Source: Sthenelais limicola
Taxonomy: Eukaryota > Annelida > Polychaeta > Phyllodocida > Sigalionidae
Direction: 5' to 3'
Length of the DNA: 64,000 nt
Assembly (NCBI GenBank): GCA_942159475.1
Contig: OW804097.1
Coordinates: 110,236,582-110,300,581 of the forward strand
A program made the position numbers and the translations under genes. This document shows, piece by piece, positions 35,220 through 45,600 of the stretch. Each line of letters opens with the position of its first letter. Positions within the stretch are counted from its first letter, which is position 1. Under the pieces are notes generated by a model. The model did not search any database. It was not told the origin of the DNA and saw only the letters and a list, made by a program, of their open reading frames with translations.

Positions 35220-35609
35220 CGTGATGTGTTAAAGCAAAATGAGTCACAAGTCGTAAGCAATGGATTTTGAGATCATATCATTATTTCGAAAAGATGTGAT
35301 CAAGCTAATTCTAATGATGGTAAACAATAAGGACATCAAGAAGGAATTCTATATTTTATGTTTGACATATTTATGTTGGAAAAATAAATTGCAATATTTC
35401 TGGGGTGGCAATTTTCAGTAAAATAACTAAATGTACTTCAAAACTCAAAGATATCTCTGATACAATGTTCTGAAATTTGATACATGGATTCATATGACCA
35501 TAAACTGCTAAGCCCTCCAAAAAATAGAACATTCCAATTAGGAAATCTCGTGAATAAATTACTTTGAAAAATATCAATTTTGCGACTTAATTTTTCTGTA
35601 ACACATCAA
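35220..35609 (+). mobile_element. M1 MITE, full length
   Basis: CGTGATGTGTTAAAGC with TGAGTCA to CTGTAACACATCAAA. Interior GATCAAGCTAATTCTAATG. Confidence 0.9.
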
Positions 35610-36063
35610 ATAATTATATGAAATTATTAACACGTTCCCGAATATTGCTCATATTATCGCCCATCCCACGTTTACATCACTGATTACCACTGGCCAGGAT
35701 GAAGCCAGTCATGAAGCCACAGTGTCCATTCACGACAGGCCAATTATAACTCCCTTTTGATGACGACACTTTTTCCCTTCTTCTGCTTCAAACGATATTA
35801 ACGGTTTAATGGGGGATTTGCACAGGCACAATTATCCACATCAAAGCAATAAATAACATTTAGATATTTGTTAAATAAAGCAACTAGCATTATTGACACG
35901 AGGGAATATTCACCAGGTTTAAAGCAATTAAGTTCTTTTGAGATCATTTCTGGTTTTTATGCTCTAAACTGTTATGCATTATCCTCATTGTCATTTGAAA
36001 GAAATAATTTGGTCTTACCCTGTTGTACATATATAGGACAGCTCAGCAGGTCTACGTACTTGA
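35610..36063. other. unique non-coding stretch
   Basis: An isolated GGGGGATTTGCACAGGC near 35812 recalls the M5 end. No gene. Confidence 0.45.
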
Positions 36064-36358
36064 TTAAAGTTGCACTCTCAGCTAACGTCGTAAAAAAGAT
36101 TTTCTACTTTTTGGTCAGTTTTTTTCCAACCAATCTATTCGTAAGTCCTTTGACTAGGTTTTTTAAATCCATTTTTATCAAGACTTCACTCATTACCGCT
36201 CACCGGCGACTGTTTTCGCATGACCAATTCTACTTTAAATTCTTGTTTTTATTACATATAACAGCAACAGAATATTGATTAATTCAGTCCTATCAGCCAT
36301 AACAAGAGTAAATATGGTGAGATTTTCTTTGCCGTAATAGTGGAGAATATCGCTTTAA
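36064..36358 (+). mobile_element. M2 MITE, internally shortened
   Basis: TTAAAGTTGCACTCTCAGC to GAATATCGCTTTAA. About 50 bp shorter than 20882-21230, missing the TTTGCTACAGGGCTTC block. Confidence 0.9.
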
Positions 36359-36359
36359 T

Positions 36360-36530
36360 CTTGCTAAATTAGGCTGAAAAGGATTAATGCTAGCCATGTT
36401 CATAAGAGTATATTTGGCATTGTGTTAATTTAAAAGAACGCTTTGGTTATGATGAACTGTATTTAAAACTGTATCTTAATTTGGGTTATTTGAGAAATTT
36501 AGTGAAGTGGAATCGTACATTTTCTGACTA
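36360..36530 (-). mobile_element. M3 right part
   Basis: GCTAAATTAGGCTGAAAAGG to GTACATTTTCTGACTAG, with TTTGGGTTATTTGAG; lacks its first ~50 bp. Confidence 0.75.
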
Positions 36531-36911
36531 GTTTCTCCCTAATGTGGTAGTTGCAAGTCCCCTGTTAGGTTGCCTCATGATCGCGTCGCCTTGTCGCTCC
36601 TGTCCCTGATAATATTTGTATTAGCTCATGAAAGTCTGAATTAAAATCAATACGGCTACTGCTTTGGTTTTTCTTTTGCAGTCCTTTTTATTTACGTTTT
36701 TTCTGTCATAAAGGATATTTTGACTTTCTCAAAAACGCGTCCCATTGATGGTAACGTCTTCAAGGCCTGCGTTTAACAAGTAGAATGGTGAAACAGTATG
36801 GATCGCAAGTACCGATGCTATAAATTTTTATTCAAAAGATTAATTACTTCAAATAATTACTGCTACCCATATTAATACTCCTAGCCGTTATTAATATGTA
36901 CTGAAATAGAT
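36531..36911. other. unique non-coding stretch
   Basis: TTTTCTTTTGCAG at 36670-36681 is a strong 3' splice-site shape, but the sequence after it stops in all frames without a donor-defined exon. Confidence 0.4.
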
Positions 36912-37022
36912 CTGTAATGTGTTACAGAAAAATGAGTCATTTCTAATGAGAGTTTTTGTGAGAATGACATTTGAAAAATACAATTTCAGTGACTTGTGAC
37001 TCATTTGTCTGTGACACATCAT
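36912..37022. mobile_element. Minimal M1 deletion derivative
   Basis: About 110 bp with both termini (CTGTAATGTGTTACAG...CTGTGACACATCATA) and both AP-1-containing ends. Nearly all of the interior is missing. Confidence 0.85.
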
Positions 37023-37033
37023 ATATTGGGCGA

Positions 37034-37170
37034 CGACTGTATTATTTGGAGGTTTCAGGGAGATCCAAATTATAAATTAGCGACTGTATCATTTGGAGGT
37101 TTTAGGGAGATTCAAATTATACATTAGCAACTGTATAATTTGGAGGTTTCAGGGAGATTCAAGTTATACT
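37034..37170 (+). repeat. 47-bp tandem repeat, 2.9 units
   Basis: Units begin at 37034, 37081 and 37128 with CGACTGTATNATTTGGAGGT and continue TTCAGGGAGATTCAAATTAT. Confidence 0.95.
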
Positions 37171-37865
37171 TTTCAATTGATTGAGTTTCCTACTATAAAT
37201 TTCTCGTTGTGGTGACTCAGAGAATCACATTAATTCCAAAACACACATGTACACTTACGAATTATGATCTGTCAAACGATCAGTATCTGTCATTGGGATT
37301 GATGGACAGTCACAAGGAGAAGGGGGGGGGGGGGGCGGCAATACACTATTGACTCTATCAACATGTCACTAAGTGAAAATAGTACATGGAGTGTTTTTTG
37401 TAATCGCAGGCGGGAGCGTAGTGGGGGAATTAACCCACTACAGATTCAATTTTATAAATAATTCTCATGTGGTCCATTTTCTAAGAATTTGGTATACATT
37501 ACGGAAATAATTGAATCCAAGATGGCGACGACCATGGGCGTCAACTCTCGCGAGATCTCGTCTCGTTTAGATCACATTTTGTTCACACATTTTCGACCTT
37601 TTTTTCTTTACGAAAAATATACTTTTTCGTATTTTCATTATTTTTTCTATAAGTTTATTTAAAAGTGAAGCTCCTGGCCTTCCATATGCATGAAGGACTA
37701 TGGGTTGTCCTCAGTTTCCGATAACAATACAATAATTATAAATGACAACCATGCCTCAAATTTCTAATCTAGCATGTCATTAATTCAGTGCTGGGGGTGA
37801 AGGGATTGAACAAGACTTGATTGGGAGGAATAGAATACCCCATCCCTTGTTGGTTTGATTGTTAG
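37171..37865. other. unique stretch with promoter-like motif cluster
   Basis: A G homopolymer near 37321-37335 and the YY1/TCTCGCGAGA cluster (next entry). No coding evidence. Confidence 0.45.
37518..37555. promoter_or_regulatory. YY1-like plus TCTCGCGAGA cluster
   Basis: CAAGATGGCGACG (YY1-type) lies 15 bp from an exact TCTCGCGAGA (37546-37555) in a locally CpG-rich patch. This pairing is typical of TATA-less promoters in vertebrates. A similar but mutated arrangement near 10902 suggests both may descend from a repeat. Confidence 0.4.
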
Positions 37866-38077
37866 ACAATGTACAATAAGCAGATCTAGGAAATCCTGCA
37901 AAATTAGGCTGGAAAATGATGAATACTAGGTATTCCTGTGTATATTTGGTTTTGTGTTGTTTTAAAATATGTGCTCTGCTATGTTAAACTGTATTTTGAA
38001 GCCCATTTCTGTATTTAAGTTGGGTTTTTTTAGAGGATTGGTGAAAGCGAATTGTACATTTTCTGAAGATCTGACCC
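37866..38077 (-). mobile_element. M3 MITE
   Basis: ACAATGTACAATAAGC to TTTTCTGAAGATCTGACCC, interior TTAAACTGTATTTTGAAGCC. Confidence 0.85.
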
Positions 38078-38239
38078 TTCGTCTTCTACCAGGGATAAGC
38101 CTTCTAGAGTCAGGGCAACAGCAAATGTACAAACATCAGTTCTACACATTTTGGTGGGTCCTCCTAATACAAACAAGGACGTTTGAGATGCCCTGTTATG
38201 TAGCAACATCGAAAAATGAAAGTTTCTTTTCACTAATAC

Positions 38240-38459
38240 CGTAGCGTGTGTAAATCATCTATGAAAACCAAATGCATGATGGGAAAGATGGAGACTTGTG
38301 TTATGGAAACATGTCAACGCATCGAAATTGACATTAGAGCATTGATAAATATTACATGCTGAACATGGGATATTTTCTATAGATTGTATAGTGGACCATT
38401 ACTCCTATGATTCCATGCGAATCAAGATACAAAATGGCGGCTATGCAAATCCCCTATTG
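38240..38459 (-). mobile_element. M5 MITE, right part in reverse
   Basis: AACCAAATGCATGATGGGAA to CAAAATGGCGGCTATGCAAA then TCCCCTATT. Perfect YY1 (38430-38441) and octamer ATGCAAAT (38443-38450). Confidence 0.9.
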
Positions 38460-38670
38460 GCCATCTAATATCAGAGAGGAGGAGATGGCTAGAAGAGGCT
38501 GGTGCAGTGGTATAAGAGCAGTGTTTGTTCAGGACTGTGTGACTGGGTTATAATTGAGGGAATGACCCCCGTGTACACACTACCACTACAGCACTCGGCA
38601 AGCGCCATGTGAGGCAAATATTCCATAATCAAACACTCCGTCTCTCCCACTTACCGCCCCCAACCCACCC

Positions 38671-38741
38671 ACCCCAGCTACACACACATAACATGCATCC
38701 AGGTGGCTACAAACTCCAATGTGGACATTATGCTTATTCAT
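38671..38741 (+). repeat. 72-bp direct repeat flanking M1, copy 1
   Basis: ATCCAGGTGGCTACAAACTC and GTGGACATTATGCTTATTCA recur at 39031-39104. Confidence 0.92.
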
Positions 38742-39030
38742 ATGTGATGTGTCACTGAAAAATGAGTCGTAAGTCGACAAAAATTAATTTTGAGATGGTC
38801 ATATTTGAAAAGATGAGATTAAGTGGATTTCAATGTTTAGGACATCTAAAATATATCTATATTTTATGGTTGATATGTGCACAAAAAGGCAGCAACATTT
38901 CTGGGAGGACACTTACTAGTAAAGTAGCTACAAGCCATAGAAAAGCAAGGATATATTTAATACACTGTCATGAAATTGGGTACATTCATATTCATACGAC
39001 TTAAAGCACTAGATACACCACCTAGAGACT
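38742..39030 (+). mobile_element. M1 MITE, right-truncated, between direct repeats
   Basis: ATGTGATGTGTCACTG with TGAGTCG to TTAAAGCACTAGATACACC; the right terminus is absent. Confidence 0.85.
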
Positions 39031-39104
39031 ACCCCAGCTCAGCTACGCACACAATTGGCATCCAGGTGGCTACAAACGCCAATGTGGACCTTATGCTTAT
39101 TCAT
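39031..39104 (+). repeat. 72-bp direct repeat flanking M1, copy 2
   Basis: Second copy of 38671-38741 with scattered differences. Too long to be a simple target-site duplication. Confidence 0.92.
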
Positions 39105-39220
39105 GATCATTTGTAAGTTAGGCCTACACAAACATGAGTAATACGTCATTAAATTGATATTTTGAAACATGCTGTATTCACAAGACTGCAAAATGCTATT
39201 ATAATCCCATTAGATTCCCT

Positions 39221-39311
39221 AGTTCTAGGCCATGAAACTGGTTAGCGAATTAGGCGTTCAATCACTAACATACCATTCTCATCTGATCTGAGGGTTTGGG
39301 TCTCGACTGAA
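39221..39311 (+). repeat. M7 short repeat
   Basis: GGCCATGAAACTGGTTAGCG, TTCAATCACTAACATACC, ATCTGATCTGAGGG, in the same order as 8341-8430. Confidence 0.6.
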
Positions 39312-39545
39312 CTGACAGTGCAGCTTTAAATTGGCTTTAAAGGGTTAAATTGTCGTCTGCAGCCGTTCTGGGACGCATCTTACCACATTCCAACCAACCC
39401 CTCCTCCCCAGACACCCAGGTCCCTAATAAGTAGCTCCGTGTAAACGACCTTGACACTGCTCCAGCCTGTTCACCAATTCTCCCGTCATCCTTTGCACCT
39501 ACTACACTGATTAGTCCTCCTGGGTGTGAAAAGTGAGCTACTCAC

Positions 39546-39561
39546 GCGCCCCCTGGCGGTC
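39546..39561 (-). promoter_or_regulatory. Strong CTCF-like motif
   Basis: The minus strand reads GACCGCCAGGGGGCGCG, agreeing with the vertebrate CTCF core CCASYAGRGGGCRS and extending into its flanks. CTCF occurs across bilaterians; binding here is inferred. Confidence 0.45.
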
Positions 39562-39866
39562 TCATCCAGAACCTACATCCGGGGCTCTATCTCTCTCCAT
39601 CACCCCTTCCGGTCCCGCCCACAAGAACCCAAGGGTTAGGGTAATCCCTCATTTTTTTAATCTTCTTTCCCCCCCCCCCTTTTTTTTTCGTTCTGTCTTT
39701 TAACAGGTACGGAGGATTTCTTGACTTTAAATGAGGGTCGTTTTAGCTGACGGTGCATATTCTTCTGTGTGTTGTTCATCACCATGGGAATATTATTTCC
39801 CAAGTACTCAAATATCTTTGTGAGGATGGGGTGTATAATATAAGTCAGATCATCAGAAAATGTCCA

Positions 39867-40199
39867 ATTGTGATGTGTTACAGGAGAATGAGTTAATTAG
39901 AACGAGTCGCAAAATTAATATTTTTCAAAGTATTTTGTCCACTCTTTCTAGAATTGTTTTCATTTTTTTGATATAATATAAGTCGTATGCATACATGTGC
40001 CAAATTTCAAGCTATTGTATTAAATACACTATGGACTTCAATGCTCATCCTATAGACAATTTTTAGCTATTTTACTAGTAATTGTCCACCCAGAGATATC
40101 GCAAACATCTTTTATTTCAAAATTTAATCGGTTTCAATTGTAATGATTATCTCAAAATTTGACTCACTTATGACTCGTTTTCCTGTTACACATCACAAT
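39867..40199 (-). mobile_element. M1 MITE nested in M3
   Basis: AATTGTGATGTGTTACAGG to CTGTTACACATCACAATT. AATT occurs on both sides, compatible with a 4-bp target duplication. Confidence 0.9.
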
Positions 40200-40347
40200 T
40201 ACTATCCACGAATCCTCTCAAATAACCCATATTCAAGAAATAGGGCTCAGACTTCTGTTCAACATAACCTGATCAACATGATCTGATTTCCTGAATGAAC
40301 ACAATAACAACTGTAACGATATTCCTTGTTTTATCACCTTTCTGCCT

Positions 40348-40664
40348 ATATGGGATTTGCATGTCGGCCATTTTGAATCTTGATTCGCATAGAGTTATAT
40401 ATGTGTGTTATGTGTGGTGTTATGGAAGCATGCATTATCTAATAGTGATATCATTAGGGATCTCATATATATATGTTTTACATGAAAAAAAGCTTGATCG
40501 TCCCCTCATGCATAAATTTGCTTTGTTATATATTATTTATGCAAGCTGTGATATTTATGAATAGATCCTTGCAACTTTAGATACAAATCTTGTTAAATAT
40601 TTGTAAGTCAGAACCGAATCCATCCCAACATGCACTGTGATATACATGTGCAGTGCAAATCCCC
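40348..40664 (+). mobile_element. M5 MITE nested in M3
   Basis: TATGGGATTTGCATGTCGGC with CCATTTTGAATCTTGATTCG to ATGTGCAGTGCAAATCCCC. Confidence 0.88.
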
Positions 40665-40727
40665 AGTTTAGCTGAATTTACAGAATATGTAGCGTTGCTG
40701 AGTATACATTTTCTGACGATCTGACCC

Positions 40728-41004
40728 ATAAGAGGAGATGAGATCCCTAATTATAGGGAGATGGTGAGATCAGATGGTCTCACCTACAAGTGGCACGCCA
40801 TGACACTTGTAAGTGGCCTTGATATAACACCTGGCGGGCGATAGCAGTACTACTCTCAAGAGTTCAAGCCGATGGCCCCTCCCCCCCCCCCCCACACACC
40901 TGGCCCCTCCCCCACGGCTTTTCCTGGATCCGCCCATTGTCTGGTGCAGTTGGTTGATTGATCATCGAGTCCTTTGCGTGTAATCAAGATTCCAGACGAG
41001 AAAA
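40728..41004. other. unique non-coding stretch
   Basis: A C homopolymer at about 40877-40892; no gene. Confidence 0.5.
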
Positions 41005-41203
41005 TAAAGCTGCATTCCCAGCTATTGCCAATAAGAGTACCTATAGTACCAGAGTTATCATTATTCTACTGCTGTTATGTTAATACAAGAGGTTGAATTA
41101 GCATCAGTCGAGATAAAACGCCTGACGGTGAGCGATAATAAGTGAAGCCACCACATGAAAACATTTCGGCGAAATATAAATTTGGACGTTTATGAAGCCG
41201 TGA
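41005..41203 (-). mobile_element. M2 partial
   Basis: TAAAGCTGCATTCCCAGC to AATATAAATTTGGACGTTTA then TGAAGCC; far end missing. Confidence 0.87.
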
Positions 41204-41813
41204 AGATGGTTTGATTTTGCCTTTTAATTTCGCTGTTTAAAATGTAGGCTTAGTAGTCTAGTCCAGGAATATACGGAAAGACCTGGAAGGCAGCTTTCAG
41301 ATGTGTTTTTCCTTTTCTGTACACTTGTAGGTACAAATAAATGCTATATTAAGTTGATTAGAAAATCCTCTATGCCTGGTCCATAGACAAGCCAACACAC
41401 CATCTTATGTTTTTGAGATTTGTCATTAGGATAATCTAATTAATTAATACGATTAAATATCACAGTAGATTCATCACTTACACCGATCTTTGCAAAGGAG
41501 GTGATGGGAATCATGTCTTTAAGTTTGACACATGGATAAGGAAACGTACCCAGCAATCCTCTTAGCAATTCTAAATCAATTGCTGATGACTTTTATCTAG
41601 GGTTATTAAGGGAAATTAATCAATCCCTCAACACCTACCCCCAATCCTCTCAAAGCTCTCAAAGTCGACCACCCCAGGGCGTCCTAGCTATAGGTGGCAC
41701 AATAAGGTGCAATGTCCTTGTGACGTCACTCAGAGGTCCATGTTCTTTGGTTAACACTGGAGGACACAGAGGGGACGCAGGTACCAAACATGTGACACTG
41801 TGGTATTCATGAT
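41204..41813. other. unique non-coding stretch
   Basis: Nothing recognised. Confidence 0.5.
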
Positions 41814-42330
41814 GGGTCAGATTGTGAGAAAAATGTACAATTGTCACAGGAAAATGAGCCAAATGTCTTTCGACAGGAATCCTTGCTCAGAATGTTTTCA
41901 TCTTTGGGGGGCTAGTTGCATAAATAGATATACCAACTTTCAAGACTGTTTATTGAATGTATCTATGCATATGTGAGGTTACCCTAAGGAGTATATCTAA
42001 CAACTTTGCTAGAGATTAACCATAAAGAAATATCGCTAAATAGTTTTTCATGCGCAAAAACCTATAGAGGTACTTATCAGATTAGACTAGTGACTGTCTG
42101 AACAGGAATATCGCTACTATATTTTTAAACATACAACGATACAAAGGACTTATTATACGGCCTAAATGTTTACCATCATTGGAATCCCCTTGGTCCCATC
42201 TCCTCAAATATGATGATATCTAAAAGTCCCATTATTGGCATTCACTAATCCCCTGAAATTGGGTTCAGATTGCTTTTCAACAAAACCAAAGTGCTTTTGT
42301 GAACCAGGCAATAACAAATGCAACTAGACG
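41814..42330 (+). mobile_element. M3 with nested M1
   Basis: GGGTCAGATTGTGAGAAAAATG and GTACAATTG, then M1, then the M3 interior resumes (TTCACTAATCCCCTGAAATT at 42241). The right M3 end is not recognised. Confidence 0.75.
41843..42240 (-). mobile_element. M1 nested in M3, same site as at 39867
   Basis: TCACAGGAAAATGAG with GAATGTTTTCATCTTTGGGG to ACCATCATTGGAATCCCC; the right terminus is eroded. Confidence 0.82.
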
Positions 42331-42599
42331 CACCTAGTATTTATAATTTTAATAACTATAACTAGGTCCACTTAGTTTTTTGGTTCACACAGGAATCAAA
42401 ATAACTCTAGTATTGTAGGCTCTATAAAACATATACAAACTTGTGGTGGGAGATGACACGAGGTGTGTACAATTTGCACAACAGGAGTAGGAAGGCAATA
42501 TGACTCCCTGCCAGACAAAAGAATTTGAATCACAAATACAAACTTGGCCTGAGTAAGTAGGATACTTGCTTTTGGCAACTAGTATCCCCATCAGAATCA
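42331..42599. other. unique non-coding stretch
   Basis: Nothing recognised. Confidence 0.5.
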
Positions 42600-42801
42600 G
42601 GGGCCTGTTGTATAAGCTGAAGAAAGGACAATTGTGTGTAGGAATTCCTACACTTTCTCCCGTTCCTCCGATGGGTTGGAATACAAATTCCTACCCACCA
42701 TTGTGTGTGTAGGCTTTTTCTAGCAGTTGGGAATTTCACTCGACGGAAGAAATTTTCTTCCTTCCTACATGTGAATGAATTCCCATAAAAATGCCTTTCG
42801 T
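42600..42801 (+). mobile_element. M4 MITE lacking right terminus
   Basis: GGGGCCTGTTGTATAAGCTG to TCCCATAAAAATGCCTTTCG. Left 120 bp close to 34197-34431. Confidence 0.87.
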
Positions 42802-43069
42802 AAAGATATAGAGTTATATATGTCCAGAAATAGCCGCATTGTTACATAGTAAATAGCCTTTCAGGTAACCCATTCACAGGCATAGCTGCAATGTGAAAAG
42901 TAAATGTCAATCTGTCACATAAGGCGATGTACGTTTATGAAAGGTACACAAATGGACTCTTACAGACATATTCAAGTTCCTTAAAATGATCATATTGCAC
43001 CACGCCTATGGGTAATACATATATCAGGTTACCTCGGTGGGCTTATTGAAGGGGATGATATTTGCAATG

Positions 43070-43208
43070 TTAAAGCTGCAATCTTAGTTAAAGCTGCACT
43101 CTCAGCTAACGTCGGTCAAAAACTAAAGATTTTATACTTTTTGTTCAATTCTTTTCCAACTCTTCTTACAGTCATTTAACCAAACTTTTAGAGCATTTTG
43201 TACTTGCC
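43070..43208 (+). mobile_element. M2 left part with duplicated start
   Basis: TTAAAGCTGCAATCTTAG is followed after 18 bp by a second start, TTAAAGCTGCACTCTCAGC at 43088. It then runs to GAGCATTTTGTACTTG. Confidence 0.87.
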
Positions 43209-43312
43209 ATAATTCTAATTTCCAAAACACCAATTACATAAACAAATTTGGGTATAAGGTACTTGTATTGGGATGGTGTGATTTACGTCTTAATAGATCC
43301 TACTTATATATA

Positions 43313-43427
43313 TAGAAATACTAATTAGGTTCCTTAAAAAAGTTAACATCATTGGTATCCACTTGATCTCATCTTTTCAAACTAAATAGTATCTCAAAAT
43401 CCCACTTTTTGCCACTTATGACGGTGA
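43313..43427 (-). mobile_element. M1 fragment
   Basis: TAGAAATACTAATTAGGTTC, CTTGATCTCATCTTTTCAAA, AGTATCTCAAAATCCCAC. Confidence 0.8.
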
Positions 43428-44013
43428 CATCTATAGGTATTTTGCACTCATTATAGATATTTTAATTCGACCCATTCACGTGTATAGCTCTATAGAATCT
43501 GTGAGTCACAGTATTTGGGGAGTGCCCCCCACACCGTCTGCCTTCTCACTTGTTAAGCATTATTCTGTATGGTGTGAGGAATAGGTATTAATGGTTGGGC
43601 AGTGAGTGTGCATTAGCCCTGCAGCTGGCCCGTCTCTGTGTTGTTCCAGCCCCTAGCCACCAATGCCATATAACATTATGTCCAGATATGAGCAGCCTAG
43701 GGCTATCACTATACCACCTCCCTCCCTCCTCCACCCTACCTCCTTACATTCCATTCTTACTATAGCCTCCCCTTACACCATAGACCAACAACTTGTGTTG
43801 AGGACAAATACCAAAAGTGTTTTTTAAGTTTTTGTATTTTTTTCTTTCCTAAATATTTGTTCATTCTAGTATTATACAAACAAAGCAATCATACTCTTTC
43901 TGAGTGATATTTGTTGTGCCCTGATTGAGAAATCATTCATAAGCAATGCATTTGGTTTACAGAACCATTGTGAGTTGATTTTTAAATTTAATCATACACT
44001 TATAGTATTTAGT
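43428..44013. other. unique non-coding stretch
   Basis: C+T-rich around 43725-43785; no gene. Confidence 0.5.
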
Positions 44014-44356
44014 ATTCCACTGGATATTATCATATCTGCAGAGATGAGATAGAGCGGATTCCAATGATGGTAAACATAAGGGCATTTAATAACTATTTCT
44101 CTATTTTTCAATTTGATATTTTTATTTTTGAAAGTTTGCAATATTTGTGGTTGGTCAATTACTAGTAAAGTAGCTAAATATATTCTATGGGATGCCCCTA
44201 GAAATGTATGGATATATTAAATCATTGTCTTAAAAATTTTGTAGATATATTCATACGTCATGACGCGTTAGATACTCTAAAAATAAAGGCATTCCCACAA
44301 AGAGATCTTGTGAATAAAACACTTTAAGAAATATCAATTTTCAATATCAATCACAG
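44014..44356 (+). mobile_element. M1 MITE, both ends eroded
   Basis: TATTATCATATCTGCAGAGA, GATTCCAATGATGGTAAACA, CACAAAGAGATCTTGTGAAT. Confidence 0.83.
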
Positions 44357-44767
44357 AGTAAAAAATACAGGGGATTACATATGTACCATTTACCATGTTC
44401 AATATACTTGTATTAAAATTGTATTTGATCGAAAATACTTAATAAACAGAATGATATTACCCAATAACTGAAAACTGGGATTGCATAGAACCTTTTACAT
44501 AAACAAACTATTAAATCGTGGATTTTAACCAACGATTCTGTTTAGACTTGAAACATTTGACTTAAAACATTCGACTGATCTTCTAATTGATATCGATATG
44601 ATAGTCCAACTAATTCACTTGTCTAACACAGCATTACAAAGCTGCTAAGAGAATGTAACTAATAGGGGCCCACGCTAGTAATTATTTTCTCATGCCGTTG
44701 CTTTGACAAATATTCCCCATCGTTGATTGTTCCTGCGTTAGTCTCTTCCGGGAGAAACGTACTCTTC
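44357..44767. other. unique non-coding stretch
   Basis: Nothing recognised. Confidence 0.5.
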
Positions 44768-45600
44768 CAATGATCATCCATTCAATGAATTCAATTTAAA
44801 CAGTGGTTACGGAATTGGAGAATGTGAAGGGAAATATATTCCTATTAAAAAGCAATTGGGAACAGTAACACAATGGTAGCGACTCGTCAAACGTTTTTAA
44901 TGTTTAACCTACTTTCATATTTGCTCTGTTCTAAGAGCAGGGAACTCAACCAATGATCATCCATTTATGAATTCATCTAAACAGTTGTTATGCAATTTGA
45001 ATGGATGAATGGAAATAAATTCCTATTAAAACGTGTTAGTTTGTTTAGCCTTTATTTCAATAAGCTCACAATGCATATTGCTAGTCTCAGTTTATGATTT
45101 AAAGCTGGAAAATACGGTAATAACTATAGCGACAATTATATGTAATAAGGGTAACGTATAACCTTATCATGACGAGTGACGGAAAGATGAGTCATAAGTC
45201 AAAAAAATGGATTTTCAGATATCAAGCTAGTTGAAAAGATGAGATTAAGTGGATCCCAACTATGTTAGGATTTAGGAAAACAACAAAATATTCTATATCT
45301 TATGTTTGAAAAAGAAATTTCTGGGTAGATCATTACCACTAAAGTATAGCTAAATATACTACATATGATGAGCTTAGAAACGCAATGATATATTGAACAC
45401 TCTCTTGAAATTTGATACATGAATTTATACCGCCCAAGGCGCTATGAAAACATTATGACAACGAAATCTTCTGCACAAGACGCTATAAATATCCATCTTC
45501 TGCCTTGTGACTCATTTTTCTTTAACACATCACAATTGGGGACAGCAACACAATGGTAGCGACTCATAAAACTTTCCTAATCTTTTAACCTACTTCCACG
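44768..45600 (+). repeat. Tandem duplication interrupted by M1
   Basis: Order A-B-A'-M1-B'. A (44768-44855) and A' (44949-45040) share CCAATGATCATCCATT and AATTCCTATTAAAA. B (44856-44945) and B' (45535-45600) share CAACACAATGGTAGCGACTC. The M1 at 45171-45534 inserted in the second unit. Confidence 0.82.
45171..45534 (+). mobile_element. M1 MITE inside the duplicated unit
   Basis: GACGAGTGACGGAAAGATGA with TGAGTCA to TTCTTTAACACATCACA; its right side meets AATTGGGGACAG of B'. Confidence 0.87.

Larger units (their letters stand above)
39105..39841. other. unique stretch with M7 copy and CTCF-like site
   Basis: Includes M7 at 39221-39311, a C- and T-rich GC-rich block (39380-39640) and the pyrimidine tract before the 3' splice-like CAG at 39706. 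Confidence 0.5.
39842..40727 (+). mobile_element. M3 composite carrying nested M1 and M5
   Basis: Left M3 end GTCAGATCATCAGAAAATGT, continuation CCACGAATCCTCTCAAATAA at 40206, and right end CATTTTCTGACGATCTGACCC at about 40708. M1 (39867-40199) and M5 (40348-40664) sit in between. Removing both leaves an M3 of normal length and order. Confidence 0.85.

Noticed and set aside
35868..36278. 136-codon plus-strand frame
   Set aside because: Its second half lies in an M2 MITE; the first half has no recognisable protein.
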